From assembly GCA_030550225.1 (NCBI GenBank), contig JAUQPV010000109.1:1-7834 (forward strand): DNA of 7,834 nt, read 5' to 3'. Every line of letters starts with the position of its first letter. Position 1 is the stretch's first letter. The notes under the pieces were generated by a model. That model searched no databases. It worked only from the letters and a program-made list of their open reading frames with translations, and was not told where the DNA came from. Positions 1-4,713 of the stretch are shown one piece after another. The position numbers were made by a program, and so were the translations under genes. The DNA comes from Acidobacteriota bacterium. Its GTDB lineage: Bacteria > Acidobacteriota > HRBIN11.

Positions 1-36
1 GTTTTGAGACGAGTTCAAAAAATAAATCCAATACAT

Positions 37-51
37 CATGCCTAAGGCATG
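37..51. repeat. 15-base palindrome CATGCCT-A-AGGCATG
   Basis: The two 7-base arms are perfect reverse complements around a single central A. This could be an operator-like protein-binding site or the tip of a small hairpin. No adjacent gene is visible on the left because the window begins there, so its role is unknown. Confidence 0.5.
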
Positions 52-218
52 GCACAGAGAACGCTGATGGGCAAGGACGGCCTTATTTTAGGCTATCTCG
101 GGCATTCTGCAAAGCCACCGTCGGACCCCAGACCCGACTCGCCGGATTAGGCCATCGGCTTATATTTCGGTGCTGGGCCCGCATGCATATTGCGGATTTG
201 GGTGGCGGGGATAAAGAG

Positions 219-240
219 GCGCATGGGTCATGGCATGCGC
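219..240. repeat. Hairpin with GCGCATG/CATGCGC arms
   Basis: Seven-base perfect arms (219-225 and 234-240) enclose an 8-base loop. There is no T-tract downstream, so it does not look like an intrinsic terminator. It shares the core GGCATG/CATGCC with the palindrome at 37-51. Function is unknown. Confidence 0.4.
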
Positions 241-315
241 CAGCTCGGCTATGGGTTAACGGATTCGGTTCGTGAAAATCCGGATGGATTCAGCCTTTCC
301 GACCCTTCGAAAAAT

Positions 316-396
316 CGGTGCTCGGTGCTGGGTGTTGGGTGTTAGGTCCCCCTTTTTTCAAGAACCCAACACCCAGCACCCAACACCAAACACCCA
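316..396. repeat. Head-to-head heptamer arrays forming an inverted repeat
   Basis: The left arm (316-350) is five 7-nt units such as CGGTGCT and GGGTGTT. The right arm (362-396) is five 7-nt units such as ACACCCA and GCACCCA, the same family on the opposite strand. Comparing 315-349 with the reverse complement of 362-396 gives 28 matches in 35 positions, around a 12-base loop containing six Ts. As RNA or single-stranded DNA this could fold into a long hairpin. The element is flanked by imperfect direct repeats, TTCGAAAAATCGGTGCT (306-322) and TTTGAAAAATCGTGCT (402-417), which overlap the left edge. This arrangement could reflect insertion of a small mobile hairpin or local rearrangement. Confidence 0.75.
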
Positions 397-419
397 TTCT
401 GTTTGAAAAATCGTGCTTC

Positions 420-444
420 CCGGGCGATGGAAAAGACCGCCCGG
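420..444. repeat. Short GC-rich stem-loop
   Basis: Arms CCGGGCG (420-426) and CGCCCGG (438-444) are perfect complements around an 11-base loop. No poly-T follows on either side, so a terminator is unlikely. It lies about 100 bases upstream of the HAD gene and may be in its leader, or may be chance in GC-rich DNA. Confidence 0.35.
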
Positions 445-480
445 ACGCCACTTGTACGACCCGAACGGCTATGTTCATTC

Positions 481-515
481 CCAATTCGCAATCCGCAATC
501 CGAAATTCGCGACCC
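481..515 (+). repeat. Degenerate heptamer array (GCAATCC family)
   Basis: Five 7-nt units are in register: CCAATTC, GCAATCC, GCAATCC, GAAATTC, GCGACCC. The array ends 30 bases before the ATG of the HAD gene. Seventeen bases (494-510) are identical to the reverse complement of 2648-2664 in the array upstream of the outer-membrane protein gene. Relative to the downstream gene, both arrays point the same way. Function is unknown. The element may be transcribed as part of the leader. Confidence 0.75.
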
Positions 516-545
516 TTTTCGAAATGAATCCCTGGGAGGTGGCTC

Positions 546-1199
546 ATGTGGGGTGTCCTATGGGACCTGGACGGTGTCCTTATCGACTCGGCTCGATGGC
601 ACCTGGCCTCGTGGCAATGGCTGGCTCAACAGTATGGCCGGACCTTTCCGATCGAGCTCTTCAGGGAAACCTTTGGGCTTCCGAACGCCGCCATCCTCCG
701 GCGGCTGTTCCCGGACCGGGACCTGACCGATGAAGACATCCGGGACCTGAGTGAACAAAAGGAGGCAATGTACCGGACGCTCGTCCGGGCCCATCTGACG
801 TGGCGTCCGGGAGCCGTCGAGCTCTTGGAGGACCTCCGGCGGCACGGTGCCCGGCAGGGGCTGTTTACGTCGACGCCTCGGTCCAACGTCGTCTTTATCG
901 ACGAAGTCTTAGGTCTGTCCCGCTATTTAGAGGTCATCCTGACGGGGGATGAGGTCCCCCGCGGCAAGCCGGCCCCGGACGGTTACGCCGCCCTCTGCCA
1001 GCGTCTGGGTCTGGCACCCGACCGGGCTGTCGTCATCGAGGACGCCCCGGCCGGGATCAAGGCCGCCCACGCCGCGGGCCTACGCTGTATCGCCCTGGCC
1101 ACGACCCATCCGCCCGAGCGCCTCACGGCCGCCGACTGGGTCGTCCAGGACCTGACCGACCTGTCAGCCCGGCAGATTCAGGCCTGGCTGGGCCTTTGA
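546..1199 (+). CDS. HAD-superfamily hydrolase, subfamily IA (beta-phosphoglucomutase/phosphatase-like)
   Basis: A 217-residue protein of usual length for the HAD-IA group of cytosolic phosphatases and phosphomutases. Motif I is DLDGVLID with nucleophile Asp7 and acid/base Asp9. A helical C1-type cap follows at roughly residues 15-85. Motif II is in FTSTPRSN (Thr108 or Ser109), motif III is Lys141 in GKPAPDGY, and motif IV is EDAPAG with Glu165-Asp166. All catalytic elements look intact, so an active enzyme is expected. The substrate cannot be read from sequence; beta-phosphoglucomutase, phosphoglycolate phosphatase and sugar-phosphatase are all possible. The GxKPxPDxY and EDAxxGxxAA signatures are typical of the beta-PGM-like branch. 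The ATG start is fixed by a strong ribosome site, GGGAGG at 534-539, six bases upstream. The gene is monocistronic on its strand and converges on the next gene with 46 bases between stops and no clear terminator. Confidence 0.9.
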   Translation: MWGVLWDLDGVLIDSARWHLASWQWLAQQYGRTFPIELFRETFGLPNAAILRRLFPDRDLTDEDIRDLSEQKEAMYRTLVRAHLTWRPGAVELLEDLRRHGARQGLFTSTPRSNVVFIDEVLGLSRYLEVILTGDEVPRGKPAPDGYAALCQRLGLAPDRAVVIEDAPAGIKAAHAAGLRCIALATTHPPERLTAADWVVQDLTDLSARQIQAWLGL

Positions 1200-1245
1200 G
1201 ATAGCGAACGATGAGGGGTGAGTCAGGAGGGGCTATCCATTTGCC

Positions 1246-2565
1246 TCACGGGAAGAAGACGAGGCTGGTCGCCACCTGGCGGATGAACTTGGAGTACGAC
1301 AGGGCCACGTCGACCTGAAGCCGCCGGCGCAAGACCGTCCCGACGCCGGCCGACACGCCGACGTTGGTCTCGTCGGGCAGGCCGTTGTAAGCGAAGTCGA
1401 AGGCATCGGCCTCAAAGTCTCGGCCGCTGGCGGGCGGCCGGTAGTGAATCCGCCGTTCCGGATTGACGAAGAGGCCGGCCCGCAAGGCGACGGGCGTCCG
1501 TCGGGCGAAGACGACGTATTCGAGACCCCCATGGAATTCCCACCGGTCGCGGACGAAAAACCGGTCTGGCGTCACGGTCGCCGAGTGCGTCGAAAAGACC
1601 CGGGCGTCGGGGTCGACGATCCGACTGTACTGGACCCACAGGACGTCGGCCGCCAGTCGGAATGTGTCCCGCAAGCGATAGGTGACCCCGACCCCGACCC
1701 GGTTTGGGACCCCCATCGCCGCCTCGGTGACCTCCAAAGTATGAACAGACCCGTCGGCCCGCTGGGCCCGCATCTGATTGTCCGTCCAGCGGATACGGGG
1801 GTTCAGCTCGCCGACGGCCGCCGCCTGGAGTCGCCGGGACAGCCGGAGGATGAGGCCGCCCGTGAGACCTACCCCCGTCGCCCGGTCATCCAGGTCAAAG
1901 AGCAGGGCCGTCTGCCCCTGTCGGCAGGCCAGGTCCGGGATCGGGTCGCAGTTGTCCCGCCGGATCGAGCTGAAGACCCGAAGCTGAACGAGCCGGGCCG
2001 TCGCTCCGACGTTGACTCGCCCGAGGCGAACGGCGACAGCCAGGCCGTATTGAACCCCTGTCAGTTCGAGCGTGCCTTCGGACTTGAACAGCCGCCCCAA
2101 CTGACCCCGATCGGGGTCCCACCACCCTGGGACCTCCCGCATGTCCAGGGTGTAACGGTCCTCCAAACGCAGGAATTCGTGCCGAAAGGCCGCGACGGCC
2201 CAAGGACCCCTCGGGTAGGTCACGCTAAGAAAGGACGGTGAGGCGACGCGCTCGCCGAAGCGAGTCGGCTTGAGCGTCGACAGGCTGTCGCGGGCCGCCA
2301 GACGTTCGATCCCGTAATCGAGGACCTTAAATTCGAAGGCGACTTCAGGCCGGGCCAGGACGACCAGGCCGGCCGGATTCGTCTGGGCGGCCGTGGCGTC
2401 GTCGGCCAGTCCCAGAAAGGTCCCACCCATGGCCGTCGCCCGAGCCCCCGGGGGGACAAAGTTGAACTCCAATTGCTGGAAAGACTCGAGGTCGACCTGG
2501 GCATAGGCGAAGGCGCTCCCGATGCTTAGGACCATCCCCCAGAACCGTAAGATTCGACCGGTCAT
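1246..2565 (-). CDS. Outer-membrane beta-barrel protein, probable OmpP1/FadL/TodX family
   Basis: A 439-residue exported protein. Residues 1-22 form a signal peptide, with basic residues Arg4 and Arg7, a hydrophobic core and an AYA cleavage site before Gln23. The segment GARATAMGGTF (40-50) followed by ADDATAAQTNPAGL (54-67) matches the N-terminal plug signature of OmpP1/FadL/TodX proteins, which carry hydrophobic molecules across the outer membrane. The rest alternates short amphipathic strands and loops. The C-terminus ends LVFFP, with the aromatic one residue short of the usual terminal Phe. Cys206 and Cys214 may form a disulfide in one loop. I chose the start at 2565 because GGGAGG lies five bases upstream and it gives a clean signal peptide. 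The frame stays open 71 codons further, but that extension crosses the heptamer array and is not protein-like. Length is close to E. coli FadL, but the cargo is not proven. PorV-like or other assembly barrels share the signature. Confidence 0.75.
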   Translation of the reverse strand: MTGRILRFWGMVLSIGSAFAYAQVDLESFQQLEFNFVPPGARATAMGGTFLGLADDATAAQTNPAGLVVLARPEVAFEFKVLDYGIERLAARDSLSTLKPTRFGERVASPSFLSVTYPRGPWAVAAFRHEFLRLEDRYTLDMREVPGWWDPDRGQLGRLFKSEGTLELTGVQYGLAVAVRLGRVNVGATARLVQLRVFSSIRRDNCDPIPDLACRQGQTALLFDLDDRATGVGLTGGLILRLSRRLQAAAVGELNPRIRWTDNQMRAQRADGSVHTLEVTEAAMGVPNRVGVGVTYRLRDTFRLAADVLWVQYSRIVDPDARVFSTHSATVTPDRFFVRDRWEFHGGLEYVVFARRTPVALRAGLFVNPERRIHYRPPASGRDFEADAFDFAYNGLPDETNVGVSAGVGTVLRRRLQVDVALSYSKFIRQVATSLVFFP

Positions 2566-2570
2566 GCCTG

Positions 2571-2576
2571 CCTCCC
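2571..2576 (-). promoter_or_regulatory. Ribosome binding site deciding the outer-membrane protein start
   Basis: On the minus strand GGGAGG sits five bases before the ATG at 2565-2563. It supports this start over the in-frame ATG 213 bases upstream, whose translation runs through repeat DNA. Confidence 0.75.
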
Positions 2577-2599
2577 GAGCCCCGATGCGATGACAAAGG

Positions 2600-2676
2600 G
2601 CAGGATGCAAAATACAAGATGGAAAATACGGAATGCAAGATGGGATTGCGAATTTCGGATTGCGAAATGCGGATTG
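2600..2676. repeat. 77-base array of 11 degenerate heptamers, two motif families fused
   Basis: Reading the plus strand in steps of seven gives six units of the GCAAGAT/GCAAAAT/ACGGAAT type (2600-2641). Five units of the CGGATTG/CGAATTT type follow (2642-2676) with no break in register. Bases 2648-2664 are the exact reverse complement of 494-510 upstream of the HAD gene. On the minus strand the array ends 34 bases before the outer-membrane protein start, so it probably lies in that gene's promoter or leader. Because 7 and 3 share no factor, translating it gives peptides with a 7-residue repeat, which explains a spurious N-terminal extension of the gene. Confidence 0.85.
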
Positions 2677-2901
2677 AGGGTCGGGGGGCTCGGTATGGGC
2701 CAATCCGATGGGGTCATTTTGATGGCACGCCCCTGTACGGGGTATCTTCAGAGCGCCGGCCGTCATGGTGGCGTCCAAAGCACCCGCCGCCCGCAGTCAT
2801 GCAGGCGTCAGTCCTTATGTTCAACCGACGATTGCTTGGATGATGGGGATAGATGAAAATATCCTCGGGAGCCCCGTTACATCGCAGGAGCGAAGACTTC
2901 T

Positions 2902-3237
2902 ATGGTGATTGCCCGGGACTTGATTGAATCTGTCATTCGCCAGATCGTCGAGCAGTTCCGTCCCCAGAAGGTCATCCTGTTTGGCTCATACGCCTACGGA
3001 CGGCCGACGTCAGATAGTGACGTGGACCTTCTGGTCATCATGGAGACCGACCTGCGGCCCGTCGAGCAGGCCGTCGAGATCCGTCGCCGGGTCGATTTCC
3101 CATTTCCTGTCGACCTCCTGGTCCGGACGCCTCGCCAGGTCCAAGAACGATTGGCGATGGGCGACCCCTTCTGGAAGGAAGTCCTTTCCCGGGGAAAAGT
3201 GTGCTATGAAGCCCCTTACGCGGGAGTGGGCCGATAA
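2902..3237 (+). CDS. MNT-domain nucleotidyltransferase, MntA-type antitoxin-like
   Basis: A 111-residue minimal nucleotidyltransferase, cytosolic. The signature GSYAYG (28-33) followed by SDSDVDLLV (37-45) gives the metal-binding carboxylates Asp40 and Asp42. The third, Asp71, is in PVDLLV. The catalytic triad is therefore complete. In the family, MntA proteins pair with HEPN ribonucleases (HepT) and neutralise them by AMPylating a tyrosine. The C-terminal segment around WKEVLSRGKVCYE is also typical. The ATG at 2902 is preceded by AGGAG at 2886-2890, a rather long 11-base spacing. The 3' end overlaps by 32 bases the start of what was a HEPN gene, now truncated. The protein may be an orphan antitoxin, may act on a HEPN protein elsewhere, or may have another nucleotidyl-transfer role. 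Confidence 0.85.
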   Translation: MVIARDLIESVIRQIVEQFRPQKVILFGSYAYGRPTSDSDVDLLVIMETDLRPVEQAVEIRRRVDFPFPVDLLVRTPRQVQERLAMGDPFWKEVLSRGKVCYEAPYAGVGR

Positions 3238-3253
3238 GGCCGAGGACGATTAG
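3206..3253 (+). pseudogene. Truncated HEPN (HepT-like) toxin gene remnant
   Basis: In the +2 frame, ATG at 3206 opens 15 codons reading MKPLTREWADKAEDD and then TAG at 3251. This closely resembles the usual N-terminus of HEPN proteins encoded next to MNT genes (a PLTREW...KAE...D pattern). The overlap with the nucleotidyltransferase 3' end is also the usual arrangement of the pair. The rest of the domain, including the RxxxxH catalytic motif, is absent. Shifting the frame at 3252 gives RRSRRPTSHDFIV up to 3290, which faintly recalls the next HEPN segment and may be further wreckage; this is weak. The recognition of the first 15 residues is from memory of the family, without a search. Confidence 0.6.
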
Positions 3254-3322
3254 GAGGAGCCGACGCCCCACGAGCCATGACTTCATCGTGCAAACGGGGG
3301 ATGGGGTCAGGGCCGGGTCTTC

Positions 3323-3351
3323 TTGCTTCATGGGCCGATTTCATCTATTTA
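3323..3351 (+). promoter_or_regulatory. Possible sigma70-type promoter before the Ig-repeat protein
   Basis: TTGCTT (3323-3328) and TATTTA (3346-3351) are separated by 17 bases, each matching the consensus at three of six positions. It stands in the most AT-rich part of the intergenic stretch 3254-3469 and points toward the downstream gene. The match is weak and GC-rich genomes give such hits by chance. Confidence 0.2.
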
Positions 3352-3469
3352 TAGAGGGTGACTCGAGGGAGCGGCATTCGTGCCCCTACATCGACCGGCT
3401 TGCCGTGCTTATCGGCGGAGGCCGCAGGCGATCGGGGATGGGTCCCGACGTCTCATCTATCCTCGATGG

Positions 3470-4582
3470 GTGAATACGTTCCGCTCCGGTGCCGTCTTCG
3501 TCTTGCTGGTAGGGGGTCTGTTCCTCATCGAGATGGGTTGCCGTCGGGATAGCGGGTTGACCCGCCCGGACAATGGCAACACGACGGCCTTCCAAGTCCA
3601 GTGCGATCCCTCCGCGCTGAATATATCCCGCAACGGTCGCGGCTCGACGACCTGCACGGTCACCTCGACGGGCGACTTCACGGGCGACGTCCAACTCGCC
3701 TGTACCGACCTACCGGCGGGCATTACCTGTGAACTGAATCCGGCGACGGTGACCGTCCCGGCCGGGGGCTCCGTTGCGAGTCAGCTCCAGGTCCACGTCG
3801 GCCGAGTGAATCCTGGCAGTTATTCATTCCGCGTCGTGGGTAGCTTCACGAGCTCGGGGCCCGTCGGGAGCGTCGAACAGCGGAGTTCGTTCCCCATCCA
3901 ATTGACCGTGCCGCCGCCAGACTTTTCGGTTGCCTGCAGTCCATCGACCCTCAGTATGCCCCGGGGCGGGTCTGGCGCGACCCTGTGTAGCGTGAACTCG
4001 ACGGGAGGTTTTGACGAATCGGTCCGCTGGAGCTGTGTGGGTCAGCCGGCAGGGGTCACGTGTGACTTCAATCCCACGTCGGTCGCCCCGCCGCCGGACG
4101 GTTCCGCCTCGAGTGGCCTGACGATTCGTGTGGCTGCCAACGTGAGTCCTGGGACGTACACCTTCCAGGTCCAGGGGGCCGGCGGGGGCCGGACCCGTTC
4201 GGTCGACCTCCAACTGACGGTGACGGCCTTGGGCGGGGGCGACTTTTCGATCGTCTGTAGCCCGGCGGCCCTGACCGTCCCGCAGGACGGAGAAGGCACG
4301 ACCACGTGCACGGTCACCTCGGTCGGCGACTTTAACGGTCGGGTCCGCCTTAGCTGTGTAGGCCAACCGGCACGTGTCGACTGCCAATTCGACCCGAATG
4401 CCGTCGAGCCTTCGCCGGGGAATCCGGCTTCCAGTCGTCTGACGGTCAAGGTCGACAAGGACGTCAGTCCAGGTACATACGTCTTCCAAGTCCAGGGCAT
4501 CAGCGGCAACCTGACTCACTCGACGCCGATTCAGCTCACGGTCGTTGCCCAAGGGCAGGACAGTAAAGCGATTAAGCAGTAA
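3470..4582 (+). CDS. Secreted/lipid-anchored protein with three Cys-rich Ig-like repeats
   Basis: A 370-residue exported protein. Residues 1-23 are a signal or anchor with a hydrophobic core (9-20) ending EMGC. Cys24 could be lipidated, although Glu at -3 is atypical for a lipobox. After a short linker come three tandem Ig-like repeats: 41-150, 151-257 and 258-360. Each has the pattern xPS/TxLxxxxxGxG, LPAG- or QPAxVxC-xxxP, and SPGTYxFxVxG near its end. This layout is common in cell-surface proteins of Acidobacteriota and other soil or hot-spring bacteria. Each repeat has four cysteines with identical spacing of 17, 16 and 9 residues (45/62/78/87; 156/173/189/198; 263/280/296/305), suggesting two disulfides per domain in the periplasm or on the surface. 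No catalytic motif is seen. The GTG at 3470 has a weak ribosome site. An in-frame GTG at 3380 has a better one (GAGGGAG, 3365-3371) but adds 30 arginine-rich residues before the signal core. Confidence 0.75.
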   Translation: MNTFRSGAVFVLLVGGLFLIEMGCRRDSGLTRPDNGNTTAFQVQCDPSALNISRNGRGSTTCTVTSTGDFTGDVQLACTDLPAGITCELNPATVTVPAGGSVASQLQVHVGRVNPGSYSFRVVGSFTSSGPVGSVEQRSSFPIQLTVPPPDFSVACSPSTLSMPRGGSGATLCSVNSTGGFDESVRWSCVGQPAGVTCDFNPTSVAPPPDGSASSGLTIRVAANVSPGTYTFQVQGAGGGRTRSVDLQLTVTALGGGDFSIVCSPAALTVPQDGEGTTTCTVTSVGDFNGRVRLSCVGQPARVDCQFDPNAVEPSPGNPASSRLTVKVDKDVSPGTYVFQVQGISGNLTHSTPIQLTVVAQGQDSKAIKQ

Positions 4583-4641
4583 GGCCATTGGGGAAGACGT
4601 CTTGGGGCGACCCATGGCATCACCTGCATGCTGAACCGTCG

Positions 4642-4669
4642 GGTCCGGGCCTTGACCCACCCCCGGACC
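4642..4669. repeat. 8-bp GC stem-loop between the Ig-repeat protein and acyl-CoA synthetase genes
   Basis: Arms GGTCCGGG (4642-4649) and CCCGGACC (4662-4669) pair perfectly around a 12-base loop. No T-tract follows, so it is not a classical intrinsic terminator. It could attenuate read-through from the upstream gene or structure the leader of the downstream one. Confidence 0.45.
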
Positions 4670-4674
4670 GCCCC

Positions 4675-4698
4675 ACTGCCTTATTGCCCTACTGCCTT
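4675..4698 (+). repeat. Three-unit octamer array (ACTGCCTT)
   Basis: Units ACTGCCTT, ATTGCCCT and ACTGCCTT run in register and end three bases before the ribosome site of the acyl-CoA synthetase gene. It is a short pyrimidine-rich element with an 8-nt period, unlike the 7-nt arrays elsewhere. It lies inside the open frame upstream of the chosen GTG start, which is one reason to reject the longer N-terminus. Confidence 0.55.
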
Positions 4699-4713
4699 TA
4701 TGGAGATGGGGCC

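Larger units (their letters stand above)
1..545. other. Gene-free leader region with palindromes and repeats
   Basis: I see no credible gene here. The short open frames lie over repeats and have no recognisable product. From about 30 to 300 the region is moderately AT-rich at first and then mixed, without tRNA or rRNA signatures. It holds a 15-base palindrome at 37-51 (arms CATGCCT/AGGCATG around one base), a hairpin at 219-240, a heptamer inverted repeat at 316-396, a short GC hairpin at 420-444 and a heptamer array at 481-515. A motif resembling GACCCTTCGAAAAATC recurs imperfectly near 301, 402 and 511. The promoter of the downstream HAD gene probably lies here, but I could not identify convincing -35/-10 boxes. 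Confidence 0.6.
2566..2901. other. Divergent intergenic region
   Basis: This 336-base stretch separates the outer-membrane protein gene (minus) from the nucleotidyltransferase gene (plus) and should hold promoters for both. The clear content is the heptamer array at 2600-2676. From 2677 to 2880 I see no convincing gene, promoter consensus or tRNA. The open frames crossing it are products of the array and of GC-rich sequence. Confidence 0.6.

Noticed and set aside
268..284. T-loop-like GGTTCG...AAATCC suggesting a tRNA
   Set aside because: Spacing does not fit GGTTCRANYCC and no acceptor or anticodon stem can be drawn around it.
481..515. CRISPR-like repeat
   Set aside because: Units are 7 bases with no spacers, and no array of 25-40-base repeats or cas genes is present anywhere in the window.
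1200..1245. Bidirectional terminator between the convergent genes
   Set aside because: Only a weak 5-base GTGAG/CTCAC pairing is seen, with no T-tract on either strand.
1444..2241. A 265-codon open frame on the plus strand, antisense to the outer-membrane protein gene
   Set aside because: It lies wholly inside a gene with a signal peptide, ribosome site and family motif. Its translation is charged and proline-rich with no recognisable domain, as expected of an antisense frame in GC-rich, GTC-biased DNA.
2832..2861. TTGCTT followed by AAAATA as a promoter for the nucleotidyltransferase
   Set aside because: The -10 match is poor, and the only support is a three-base -35 match, which is expected by chance.
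3365..3470. GTG at 3380 as start of the Ig-repeat protein
   Set aside because: It has the better ribosome site, but the added 30 residues are arginine-rich, differ in codon use from the gene, and place the signal core too far inside. It is kept only as an alternative start.
3824..4660. A 278-codon minus-strand open frame opposite the Ig-repeat protein
   Set aside because: It mirrors the repeat-coding strand, has an arginine-rich composition without domains, and runs past the end of the real gene into repeat DNA.
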